From JANWHZ01 sp964527385 (GTDB lineage Bacteria; Patescibacteriota; Saccharimonadia; Saccharimonadales; UBA4665), in NCBI GenBank assembly GCA_964527385.1, contig CAZGPZ010000027.1, forward strand, positions 1 through 12,737: a DNA stretch of 12,737 nt, written 5' to 3'. Positions 5,002 through 12,288 of the stretch are shown here, in pieces. Position 1 is the stretch's first letter, and each line of letters opens with the position of its first letter. The position numbers and the translations under genes were made by a program. The notes under the pieces are model-generated. The model was not told the origin of the DNA. It was given only the letters and a program-made list of their open reading frames with translations, and ran no database searches.

Positions 5002-6603
5002 TCAGACGTCGATATGAACTGGCTTGATGGCAATGCGCTTCAGCCGCGCCAGTAACGGGCGGGCTTCCTCAAGCCCGAACAACGCGGAGACAGCAATATG
5101 CACCGCTAAAACAACCAGGGTGATGAAGAGCAGCTTGCCGCCAAGCGTAATAAAGCCGCGATCGGCCGCTTCGAGCGGCAGGAATGACAGCACGAGATAG
5201 CCAGCAATCAGGCTGAAGCCGCTGACCGATATTATGCGTGCCACGCCGCCGAAGAATTCACCGTCGAACAGCTGATGGTCGCGTATCAGCATGACCACCC
5301 ACAGAATCGCTACTTGGAGCACTGCCACGATCGACTGCGCCATCGCGAGCCCGGCAATGCCATATGCTTCCGGCTTGGCCAGGAAGTACACCAGCGCGAT
5401 GTTCAATCCAATCGCGAATACCGACACGAACAACGGTGTCTTGGTATCTTTCTGGGCGTAGAACCAGCGGGAAAAGATCGTGTAAATGGTACCAAAAAAT
5501 ATTGCCGCCGACAGGTAACCGAAAATCAACGCCACTTCGGCACTATCGCGGGCAAAGATCAGGCGCGCCAGGTATCCGCGGGTGAAAAACGCCACGACGA
5601 CAATGGGCATGATGATCCATATCATCGCGCGCAATACTTGGAGGAATTCCTTGCGGAACAAGTCCGGGCGCCCCTGGCTCAACCGGGCATTAAGGCGCGG
5701 GAACGCCGCCGTCGAGATGGCTGTGCCGATCAGCAGAATCGGCGCGGTGCTTAGGATATACGCGTTGTTATAGTACGTTACGAAGCCAGCGCCGAGCTGG
5801 CGCGCGAAGTGCGTCTCTACTATTGATTCCAGCTGGTCAATTCCCTGGTCGAGGCTGCGTGGCGGCAGCTGCCTCAAAATAAGATGGAAATCCCGGCTCC
5901 GCCACATGATCTTCGGCTGGTAGTGGAAATGTATGTTGCCCATGCCAATAAAAACAACCAGCAGTTGCAACAGCGCGCCGATGAGCGCGCCGAGGCCGAG
6001 GCCGACAATGCCGATATTGTGCCTGAAAATATAAATGCTCAGTATAATCGCCAGGTTATAAAACAGCGGCGCGATGGCATAGAAGAAAAACCTCCCGAGT
6101 GTCTGCTGCATGCTCGTCAATATGCCGGAGATCGTGAACAATAACGGGTTAAAGGCGATGAGGCGCATGATCGTGACAGTCGTATCCAACTGCTCCGGCG
6201 TCATGCTCGGCGCGACAATGTATTGCACCAGCGGGCGCGCGAAGATGAAGATCACCGCGCCGACGACCGCCATGATGACCGCTAGCAGGTTTAGTAGGCT
6301 CGACGACAAATCCCAAACTGCCCGGCGGTCACCCCGGTGCAAATGGTCGGATAACACCGGCATAAACGCCACGCCCAGCGCGCCGGCCGCGACGGTGAAG
6401 AAGAAAAAATCAGGGATGTTAAAGGCGGCGAAGTAGGCATCCGTGCTATGCGCGCCGAGCGCCGAGAAGTTGGCATTTACCAGCTTGGTCCGCAAGAAGC
6501 CCAGCACCTGCCCGCTCAAGCTCGCCGCCATCAGCAACGCAGCCACATTGCCGATGGAAATCCGCCGCGTCTTCTTTTTCGCCTCTGGTAGTGAAGGATT
6601 CAT
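5002..6603 (-). CDS. murJ: Lipid II flippase MurJ (MviN family)
   Basis: A 533-residue polytopic membrane protein of the MVF/MviN family. It would move lipid-linked peptidoglycan precursor across the cytoplasmic membrane. The N-terminal signature is present (GQVLGFLRTKLVNANF, then DAYFAAFNIPDFFF), followed by the GALGVAFMPVLSDHL segment, about 14 hydrophobic helices, the IDQLESIVETHFARQLGAG loop and the central FPRLNARL region. The length fits the family. A basic N-terminus (KKKTRR) precedes helix 1. TATACT lies 34 nt upstream of the ATG and the leader contains TAGGTAAG, so this gene seems to use a normal leader, unlike most neighbours. It opposes the first unknown plus-strand gene across a 134-bp divergent gap. 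Confidence 0.95.
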   Translation of the reverse strand: MNPSLPEAKKKTRRISIGNVAALLMAASLSGQVLGFLRTKLVNANFSALGAHSTDAYFAAFNIPDFFFFTVAAGALGVAFMPVLSDHLHRGDRRAVWDLSSSLLNLLAVIMAVVGAVIFIFARPLVQYIVAPSMTPEQLDTTVTIMRLIAFNPLLFTISGILTSMQQTLGRFFFYAIAPLFYNLAIILSIYIFRHNIGIVGLGLGALIGALLQLLVVFIGMGNIHFHYQPKIMWRSRDFHLILRQLPPRSLDQGIDQLESIVETHFARQLGAGFVTYYNNAYILSTAPILLIGTAISTAAFPRLNARLSQGRPDLFRKEFLQVLRAMIWIIMPIVVVAFFTRGYLARLIFARDSAEVALIFGYLSAAIFFGTIYTIFSRWFYAQKDTKTPLFVSVFAIGLNIALVYFLAKPEAYGIAGLAMAQSIVAVLQVAILWVVMLIRDHQLFDGEFFGGVARIISVSGFSLIAGYLVLSFLPLEAADRGFITLGGKLLFITLVVLAVHIAVSALFGLEEARPLLARLKRIAIKPVHIDV

Positions 6604-6637
6604 ATTTGTTTCTTACCTATGGCCTATGCTCCCTGAT

Positions 6638-6643
6638 AGTATA
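6638..6643 (-). promoter_or_regulatory. Candidate -10 box of murJ (TATACT)
   Basis: TATACT on the minus strand would give a leader of about 28 nt, with a weak AGGT Shine-Dalgarno-like sequence 11 nt before the ATG. No clear -35 was found. Confidence 0.45.
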
Positions 6644-6694
6644 GCCCAGCTTCCCTGCCCGCCGCCACCACTTTTAACGCTAACCGGCATAGCA

Positions 6695-6722
6695 TTGACT
6701 TGTTAATAAATAATGGTATTAT
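6695..6722 (+). promoter_or_regulatory. Promoter of the first unknown gene (TTGACT-16-TATTAT)
   Basis: TTGACT (6695-6700) and TATTAT (6717-6722) are 16 bp apart; an overlapping TTATAC gives an 18-bp spacing. This is one of the two best two-part promoters in the window. The region is AT-rich and shared with the divergent murJ promoter. Confidence 0.7.
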
Positions 6723-6737
6723 ACATTCCAAACGATT

Positions 6738-7289
6738 ATGGCTGCAGAACCTCTTCCCTTGCATGAACCAGACGACCCCCGCGTGTTTACAGGCGAGGTG
6801 CTTGGCGCTGACAACCTGGAACACCCGGTGACCTATGATACGGGAGCGACCGAGACCGAATGGAGAGCTTGGGTTACAAGGGAATCGCTCGATCCGGCAA
6901 CTGCAGCACGAGTTATCGAAATCGTCCGCGCTGAAGCCGACCTTGAGAATAATTTTGCTAGTTACGCTGGATACTCAGCCGCGGCAGCAAATACCGGAGA
7001 TGGGCGCGCTGTCCGTCAAAAAGCCTGCAGGCCTGGGTTGGACAGATGGTACATACGCGGCGGCGCACTCATGTTACGCTTGTTTGGCAGGGATGGGCGC
7101 GAACGCGCTGGCTGGACCGATGAAATGAAGGCAGCAACACGTCGGTTCCAAGAAACTCCGCTGCCTACCGCTCCTGCGCAACCCATACCTGCGACAAACA
7201 CAAAAGAGCCGACGCCGATAGATCATGCATTTGAAGATGCTGTCTTACAAGCGATCCATGACCCGGACAGTTGTGGTTGGGGCGAATAA
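6738..7289 (+). CDS. Unknown protein 1 of the 6738-9387 gene block
   Basis: A 183-residue protein I do not recognise. The N-terminal 40 residues are acidic and proline-rich, the middle (about 40-130) looks mixed alpha with a basic stretch around RPGLDRWYIRGGALMLRLFGRDGRERAGW, and a Pro/Thr-rich linker (about 140-160) leads to a short acidic tail ending CGWGE. No signal peptide or transmembrane helix is seen. The ATG lies 15 nt after the -10 box and has no Shine-Dalgarno sequence. It shares MAAE at 1-4 and TYDT at exactly residues 32-35 with the next gene product, hinting at a common N-terminal module. It is transcribed opposite to the flanking murJ and ftsH. Confidence 0.7.
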   Translation: MAAEPLPLHEPDDPRVFTGEVLGADNLEHPVTYDTGATETEWRAWVTRESLDPATAARVIEIVRAEADLENNFASYAGYSAAAANTGDGRAVRQKACRPGLDRWYIRGGALMLRLFGRDGRERAGWTDEMKAATRRFQETPLPTAPAQPIPATNTKEPTPIDHAFEDAVLQAIHDPDSCGWGE

Positions 7290-7326
7290 TCGTAGGCGCA
7301 AGCGCACTTATCAATAATCTTAAACC

Positions 7327-7332
7327 TATAAA
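7327..7332 (+). promoter_or_regulatory. -10 box of unknown gene 2 (TATAAA)
   Basis: TATAAA ends 8 nt before the ATG at 7341, with only GCAAAACC between, so the mRNA is probably leaderless. No clear -35 hexamer is seen. Confidence 0.5.
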
Positions 7333-7340
7333 GCAAAACC

Positions 7341-8153
7341 ATGGCAGCCGAAGAATTGAAACCAAGCGGCGAACGACAAACAGTAGACGAACTGCTACGG
7401 CCGCACGAGCCTTGGGTAGTCATTCCCGAACTCACATATGACACTGACGCGATGCCACCAAGCCAACCAGCCCTCGCACCGGCCGAAGTCGCACCTGGTA
7501 TCGACCGTTACCGCCATCTGGCTTATATTTTGATTGACCCCATCACTAAAGAATATTTCAGGTGTACATTCTCGGGCGAAACCAGTACATCGCCGCTGAA
7601 TCGCGCATGGTTTGAACGCACGTACCCAGACGCGCAGCTTGTTTCGGACAAAGTTATCGAGATCCCGAGCAGCAAGAATGCCCAGAGAAGCCGTACCCAG
7701 GAGAAGCTATTGGGGCTCATCCCGATAGACGACGTGTTGCTTCCCGGCGCAAATGGTCAAGAACCTAATGGCATCGGTAGCGCATTGGTGGAGAATGCCC
7801 GCATGGCTTTGGCGGAAGACCGCAATGCGGCATTAGGTTACCTGTCCCGCAAACTACGCACGTACCTACATACCGTGGCTATTTGGGACAAACATAACGA
7901 TGGTCCATTCCCTGATCGGCCGGTTCCGAAGAGCCACCGAGCAGGTTGGGACGCAGCGAGACGATTGGCTATCGAAGCCCATGTTACAGCTAGGTTCAGG
8001 TCTGGCCCAGAAACTGTACATACAGTCCTGGTACAATCTGGTTCCATCCGATATTGCGTTGCCATGCTTGCGATCGAGTACGGCATCGACGATGCCGAGA
8101 CGCTGGCGGACGTCATGCTTCAAACCATTACGCCCCAACATCCAAAAGCCTAG
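7341..8153 (+). CDS. Unknown protein 2 of the 6738-9387 gene block
   Basis: A 270-residue, apparently soluble protein I do not recognise. Residues 1-55 are acidic, proline-rich and probably disordered. A first block, about 56-115, reads like a small beta-containing domain (YRHLAYILIDPITKEYFRC onwards). A second block, about 140-265, is alpha-helical (IGSALVENARMALAEDRNAALGYLS and AAMLAIEYGIDD-like segments). No catalytic motif is convincing. MAAE at the start and TYDT at residues 32-35 match the preceding protein in position. The gap to gene 1 is 51 bp and includes a short GCGC-AA-GCGC hairpin. Confidence 0.72.
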   Translation: MAAEELKPSGERQTVDELLRPHEPWVVIPELTYDTDAMPPSQPALAPAEVAPGIDRYRHLAYILIDPITKEYFRCTFSGETSTSPLNRAWFERTYPDAQLVSDKVIEIPSSKNAQRSRTQEKLLGLIPIDDVLLPGANGQEPNGIGSALVENARMALAEDRNAALGYLSRKLRTYLHTVAIWDKHNDGPFPDRPVPKSHRAGWDAARRLAIEAHVTARFRSGPETVHTVLVQSGSIRYCVAMLAIEYGIDDAETLADVMLQTITPQHPKA

Positions 8154-8176
8154 CGTTGCAACTACACATCACATTG

Positions 8177-8205
8177 TTGACGCACTCGTGCTTAAGTGGT
8201 ATGAT
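8177..8205 (+). promoter_or_regulatory. Promoter of unknown gene 3 (TTGACG-17-TATGAT)
   Basis: TTGACG (8177-8182) and TATGAT (8200-8205) have the optimal 17-bp spacing. Transcription would begin near 8212, inside the inverted repeat at 8204-8217. Confidence 0.72.
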
Positions 8206-8217
8206 CGAATCTTCGAT
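8204..8217. promoter_or_regulatory. Inverted repeat over the start site of unknown gene 3
   Basis: ATCGAA-TC-TTCGAT is a perfect 6-bp inverted repeat. It overlaps the end of the -10 box and the predicted transcription start, a typical operator position. The regulator is unknown. Confidence 0.4.
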
Positions 8218-8241
8218 TACATGGCTTTTTGTAGAGGTAGC

Positions 8242-9387
8242 ATGACACAAAATATTCTCGCCCCAGCTAGTATTGAACGTGAGCCAAGCGTGGATGTCAG
8301 CGGGTTAGACCCCGTAGACGTGCTGTTGGCACTGCACGGGTACGCAGAACAGGCTGCTTCGCGCCGCGCGGCAGCCAGCCAGCCAGAGCACATACCGGAG
8401 TACCCGGTCGTCCGCCGGGAGGAGGTGCTGGCAGCTATACGAAAAGCGCAAGAAGACCACCGCCGGCACCCTGGCACCGGGCTTATCATCCGCACCCTTG
8501 GTGATTTTGTCTTGAACACTGACTTAAGCGAGCTTCACGATGGCGCCATCCGTACGGCCGGCTATGACATTTACTATGGACGGGACGCTGGCAGGACGGC
8601 TATTGACCGACTGCGTATCCGGCTGTTCGAAGAACAGGAAGCACGCCTCGACGCCGAATATAAAGCAATGCTGGCGCAAAGCACGCGGCACGGCTGTTTA
8701 GACATTAGCACCCTAAGGCCAGGCAAGCGCGCGGAGTTGCTAGTCGCATTGCAGCACTATGCAGCACACGAGATTGACCGCCGCTACAATGCTAACGAAC
8801 CGTACCTTGACGGTATCGGCGATACTGGCGACCCACAACTATGGCTGATCAGCCTCAAGGCTGCCAAGCGGGCACTGCGCCATTCTGCTAAAAGTGAAGA
8901 GTTAACGATATTGGGCAACGTCCGTATGGGCGCCTTGGGGATGGATGCTCGTTCTAAGTACTTGAACGTTAACGGCAATGAGGGATTCGATACATTGTTC
9001 GGTAACGGAAGTGAGGCGGTCCGATACGTTATGCGCGGTGTGTTCCACCCAAACAACGACGGTTGGCTCGTTCACAAAGCAGCCGCATTGCCGGACTCGG
9101 CACCACTTCCCGAACGACTTCCCCAACATAGTGTCAATATATTCGACCGTAGCACTGACTACCATACAGTTCGGTTAGACCCACTGGTTGACCGACCCTC
9201 AGGTTCTATAATTCTAGAGGAGCCAGTCCCAAGCCATGATTCTTCTGGGCCAATCCCTGACAGTAACCCTGACCAGGCAGCCCCCCCGACCCGCAGGACT
9301 TCGGCTCGTAAAAGTTTTGCGCCACTATTTCACCGAATTCTACGAACGCCTCTGACCAAAATCTTGCAAATGACGCTACCACGATAG
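8242..9387 (+). CDS. Unknown protein 3 of the 6738-9387 gene block
   Basis: A 381-residue protein I do not recognise. It is mostly alpha-helical and charged through about residue 300: a helix-rich part with REEVLAAIRKAQEDHRRHPG, then RLRIRLFEEQEARLDAEYKAMLAQ, then ELLVALQHYAAHEIDRRY. The last 80 residues are proline/serine-rich and end in a strongly basic amphipathic segment (RKSFAPLFHRILRTPLTK) that could touch membrane or nucleic acid. The ATG at 8242 was chosen because AGAGGT lies 3 nt before it; an in-frame ATG at 8221 would add seven residues and is possible. It ends 38 bp from the convergent ftsH. A run of seven C at 9281-9287 lies in the 3' part. Confidence 0.72.
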   Translation: MTQNILAPASIEREPSVDVSGLDPVDVLLALHGYAEQAASRRAAASQPEHIPEYPVVRREEVLAAIRKAQEDHRRHPGTGLIIRTLGDFVLNTDLSELHDGAIRTAGYDIYYGRDAGRTAIDRLRIRLFEEQEARLDAEYKAMLAQSTRHGCLDISTLRPGKRAELLVALQHYAAHEIDRRYNANEPYLDGIGDTGDPQLWLISLKAAKRALRHSAKSEELTILGNVRMGALGMDARSKYLNVNGNEGFDTLFGNGSEAVRYVMRGVFHPNNDGWLVHKAAALPDSAPLPERLPQHSVNIFDRSTDYHTVRLDPLVDRPSGSIILEEPVPSHDSSGPIPDSNPDQAAPPTRRTSARKSFAPLFHRILRTPLTKILQMTLPR

Positions 9388-9425
9388 CTGATGCGTGCCC
9401 AGTGCCGCACGTTCAACGAGGTGCG

Positions 9426-11294
9426 CTAGTACAGCGCGGCGGCTTTGGGCATGGTGGTGCCCTTGAAGAGTTCTTCTACTTCGGGGCCTTCGACGGTTTC
9501 TTTGTCTAACAGGACACTTTTTAGCTTCTTCAGGTGCTCCATGTTGGCCTTGATAACAATTCGGGCACGGTTGGCAGCTTCGGTGATGAGCGCTTCGACT
9601 TCGTCGTCGATGGTCTTAGCTGTTTCATCGGAATAGTCACGCTCGTGCACCAGGCGGTCCAGCATCATGCCGTCGTCGACATGGAAGACTTGGTTTCGCA
9701 GCTTTTTGCCCATGCCCTGGTTAACGACCATGTCGCGAGCCAACGAAGCGGCCGCCGGCAAGTCGCTGCCGGCACCAGTGGTGACATGGTCGGCGCCGTA
9801 GACAATTTCTTCGGCCACTCGGCCACCAAGCATTCGGGCCAGGGCGTCTTTAAACTCAACTATTGAATGATAGCTTTTATCTTCCGGCGGAATAGACCAC
9901 GTCACACCGCCGGTGCTGCCGCGGGGGATGATGGTGACTTTGTGGATTGGATCACTGTCCGGCAGGACGTGGCCAACAACGGCGTGACCGGCTTCGTGGA
10001 ACGCGGTGAGCTCCTTTTCTTTGTCGCTCATCACCTTGGTCTTGCGCTCCGGCCCGATCGCCACGCGTTCAAAAGCTTCCGTGACATCGGCGCCACTGAT
10101 CTGGGAATGGTTGCTACGCGCCGCAATGATCGCCGATTCGTTGGCGATGTTGGCTAGGTCGGCACCAGAGCTGCCGGCCGTTTTAGCGGCCAGTGCATCG
10201 AGATCGACGGTCTTAGCTAGCGGCTTCTTGGCAAAATGAACTTTCAAAATCGCTTCGCGGTCTTTGCGTTCTGGCAGGTCGATATTCACACGGCGGTCAA
10301 AGCGCCCGGGGCGAAGCAACGCCGGGTCAAGCACGTCGGCACGGTTGGTCGCCGCCAGGACGATGACGTTTTGCCCCTGTTCGAAGCCATCCATTTCAAC
10401 AAGAATTTGGTTGAGTGTTTGTTCGCGTTCGTCATGCCCGCCGCCCATGCCGGAACCACGGCGCCGGCCAACGGCGTCGATTTCATCTATGAAGATAATG
10501 CACGGAGAGTTCTTCTTCGCCTTGGCAAAAAGGTCGCGGACACGGCTGGCGCCGACGCCGACGAACATTTCGACGAATTCCGACCCGGAAATGCTAAAGA
10601 ACGGCACGTTCGCTTCCCCGGCAACCGCGCGGGCCAAAAGCGTTTTGCCGGTACCAGGAGGGCCAACCAGTAATACGCCTTTTGGAATCCGTGCACCCAT
10701 CGCCGAAAACTTCTTGGGGAATTTCAAAAATTCGACGACTTCTTGCAAGTCCTGTTTGGCTTCCCCGCTGCCGGCAATGTCGTTGAACGTTGCTTTTTTC
10801 TGTTCATTACCGTAGAGCCGGGCGCGGCTTTTTCCAAAAGATAACGCCTGGTTGCCCTGCCCTTGGGCACCACGGAGCATGAAATAAAAGACACCGACGA
10901 TGAGCAACGCGGTGATGACGGTCTCGCCAATGCTGACCCAGACACCGGAATTATCGGAGGCGGGCTTTGAAGTTATTTGCACCTTGGAGTAGTCGAACCC
11001 TTCATCCTTCAGCGTGGCATTCGGCTCGGTGTACGCTTTCAACGTGGCGTTCTGGTCGCCTTTTTTGGTGATGTCCAGCTCGTTGCCGTTGACAACGATC
11101 TTGCTGTACTGGCCAGCGTTCGACTGCTGCACGGCCTGGGTAAGGGCGATTTCTTTGAGCGGCGCCGATTGGTTCGTCGCGGCAATGATGACGAGCCCGA
11201 TAACGACAATAATTGATACAAACGCAATGTTTTTCAGCGTGCGTGAACCACTGCCGTTCGGTCCGCCCCGCTTTGGTCGCAATTTTCCATCCAT
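9426..11294 (-). CDS. ftsH: ATP-dependent zinc metalloprotease FtsH
   Basis: A 622-residue membrane-anchored AAA+ protease that degrades damaged or unassembled membrane proteins and some regulators. Helix 1 is at about 22-40, the extracytoplasmic domain at about 41-118, helix 2 at about 119-140. The AAA module has Walker A GPPGTGKT (211-218), pore motif FVEMFVG (240-246), Walker B IIFIDEID (266-273) and the second region of homology up to RPGRFDRR. The protease domain has HEAGH (433-437) with zinc ligands His433 and His437, catalytic Glu434 and probable third ligand Asp511. The glycine-rich segment reads GGVTWSIPPED instead of the usual GYT-type sequence. The ATG at 11294 follows TATACT by 10 nt. 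tilS lies 36 bp upstream on the same strand. Confidence 0.97.
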   Translation of the reverse strand: MDGKLRPKRGGPNGSGSRTLKNIAFVSIIVVIGLVIIAATNQSAPLKEIALTQAVQQSNAGQYSKIVVNGNELDITKKGDQNATLKAYTEPNATLKDEGFDYSKVQITSKPASDNSGVWVSIGETVITALLIVGVFYFMLRGAQGQGNQALSFGKSRARLYGNEQKKATFNDIAGSGEAKQDLQEVVEFLKFPKKFSAMGARIPKGVLLVGPPGTGKTLLARAVAGEANVPFFSISGSEFVEMFVGVGASRVRDLFAKAKKNSPCIIFIDEIDAVGRRRGSGMGGGHDEREQTLNQILVEMDGFEQGQNVIVLAATNRADVLDPALLRPGRFDRRVNIDLPERKDREAILKVHFAKKPLAKTVDLDALAAKTAGSSGADLANIANESAIIAARSNHSQISGADVTEAFERVAIGPERKTKVMSDKEKELTAFHEAGHAVVGHVLPDSDPIHKVTIIPRGSTGGVTWSIPPEDKSYHSIVEFKDALARMLGGRVAEEIVYGADHVTTGAGSDLPAAASLARDMVVNQGMGKKLRNQVFHVDDGMMLDRLVHERDYSDETAKTIDDEVEALITEAANRARIVIKANMEHLKKLKSVLLDKETVEGPEVEELFKGTTMPKAAALY

Positions 11295-11304
11295 ATGTAT
11301 ATGT

Positions 11305-11310
11305 AGTATA
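11305..11310 (-). promoter_or_regulatory. -10 box of ftsH (TATACT)
   Basis: TATACT on the minus strand ends 10 nt before the ftsH ATG, inside the 36-bp gap behind tilS. The intervening bases contain no Shine-Dalgarno sequence. Confidence 0.6.
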
Positions 11311-11330
11311 TCCCGTTCAATTAATCTTTG

Positions 11331-12269
11331 CTAGCGCTCATGCACGACGAGTGCCAAATTATCCTTGGACACGCGGATCGCCGCATGGTGCATGATATCT
11401 ATTGTACTGCCAGGCTGCTGGGTTTTGGCTGCAACCGTGACGCGTTCGAGCGTCTGGGCGGTGAAATCACGGATGCCATGCGCGCGCAACCAGCCGGCCA
11501 GCAGTTCCTTGGCGACGTCATGCGGCAGCTGCGCGAAGTATGCCCTGCCCAACTGGCCTGACGTTGTTTGCGCGGCCAAGATCTGGCGCAGCGACCCGTC
11601 GAGCAAGCGGTTGGTCGCCCGCGTATTATCGATAATTTTAAGGAGTTCCTGCCGCGCTTCGTTGCCAAGCCGGGGCATGATCTGGCGCCTGACGTAGTTG
11701 CGCAAGTACTGTTCGTCGGTGTTGGTGCTGTCCTCGCGCCACTGCACGTGATGTTCACGGGCATACGAACGGAGGTCTTGCTTCGTGAACCCCAAAAGCG
11801 GGCGGAGAATTCCTGGGCGGTTCCCGAGCGGCGCCAACCCTGTCCTGCCCGTGCCGCGCAGCAGGTTCAAGATTGCCGTTTCTAACATGTCATCCTGGTG
11901 GTGCGCAGTGATAATGGCCTGAGCATGGTAGTCGCGCTTTACCCGCTCCAGGAAAACATACCGGGCTTTGCGCGCTTCGTCCTCGCTGGCGCTCTTGCCT
12001 AGCTTGCCCTCTTCGTACACAAACGGCAATCCATAGCGTTTCGCGACCGTCTGCACCAATTTCCGGTCCTCTACCGAGTCACCACGGATACCGTGGTCGA
12101 AATGCGCAACAATGAGCCGGTAGCCGTCAGCTGATAGCTTGTAGCCGCTGCCACCAGCTATTGGCGACAAGCTATTGGTTTGCCCGGCCAGAAGGTCGAG
12201 CAAGACCATAGAATCCACGCCGCCGCTCACGGCCAGCACATACGTCCCTGGTTTTACATCTATTTCCAT
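11331..12269 (-). CDS. tilS: tRNA(Ile)-lysidine synthase
   Basis: A 312-residue N-type ATP pyrophosphatase that would convert the wobble cytidine of tRNA-Ile(CAU) to lysidine, so that it reads AUA. The PP-loop SGGVDS is at 15-20, AHFDHGIRGDS at about 55-65, the conserved HHQDDMLETAILNLLRGTG at 123-141 and the REDSTNTDEQYLRNYVRRQI segment at about 178-197. The protein is shorter than E. coli TilS (about 430) and lacks most of the C-terminal domains, as many small TilS proteins do. Residues 31-52 form an in-frame insertion made of short DNA repeats (see 12134-12175). TACAAT ends 10 nt before the ATG. The gene diverges from a membrane-protein gene with only 19 bp between start codons. Confidence 0.95.
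   Translation of the reverse strand: MEIDVKPGTYVLAVSGGVDSMVLLDLLAGQTNSLSPIAGGSGYKLSADGYRLIVAHFDHGIRGDSVEDRKLVQTVAKRYGLPFVYEEGKLGKSASEDEARKARYVFLERVKRDYHAQAIITAHHQDDMLETAILNLLRGTGRTGLAPLGNRPGILRPLLGFTKQDLRSYAREHHVQWREDSTNTDEQYLRNYVRRQIMPRLGNEARQELLKIIDNTRATNRLLDGSLRQILAAQTTSGQLGRAYFAQLPHDVAKELLAGWLRAHGIRDFTAQTLERVTVAAKTQQPGSTIDIMHHAAIRVSKDNLALVVHER
12134..12175. repeat. In-frame repeat insertion in tilS
   Basis: ATAGCTTGT (12134-12142) and ACAAGCTAT (12167-12175) form a perfect 9-bp inverted repeat. Inside and beside it AGCTATTGG occurs at 12156 and 12170. On the coding strand GGCTAC recurs with a 21-nt period, giving GYKLSAD then GYRLIVA. The translated insertion is residues 31-52, between the PP-loop helix and the strand before AHFDHG, where TilS proteins normally have a short turn. 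The family differs from the repeat in lepA. Confidence 0.65.
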
Positions 12270-12275
12270 ATCTGT

Positions 12276-12281
12276 AATAAT
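12276..12281 (+). promoter_or_regulatory. -10 box of the 12289 membrane-protein gene (AATAAT)
   Basis: AATAAT matches TATAAT at five of six bases and ends 7 nt before the ATG at 12289. It shares two base pairs with the opposing tilS -10 box. Confidence 0.45.
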
Positions 12282-12285
12282 TGTA
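12280..12285 (-). promoter_or_regulatory. -10 box of tilS (TACAAT)
   Basis: TACAAT on the minus strand ends 10 nt before the tilS ATG. It matches five of six consensus bases and overlaps the divergent -10 box. Confidence 0.5.
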
Positions 12286-12288
12286 GCA

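Noticed and set aside
5275..5754. 159-codon open frame on the plus strand opposite murJ
   Set aside because: Antisense shadow of murJ with a highly charged, non-protein-like composition.
7900..8241. Extension of unknown gene 3 back to 7900
   Set aside because: It would overlap gene 2 by over 250 bp in another frame and lie upstream of the well-formed promoter at 8177-8205.
9388..9425. Bidirectional terminator between unknown gene 3 and ftsH
   Set aside because: Only a weak CGTGC/GCACG pairing with an eight-base loop and no T-tract could be found.
10236..10815. Long overlapping open frames on the plus strand opposite ftsH
   Set aside because: They are antisense to a highly conserved gene, with no promoter or start context and biased arginine-rich composition.
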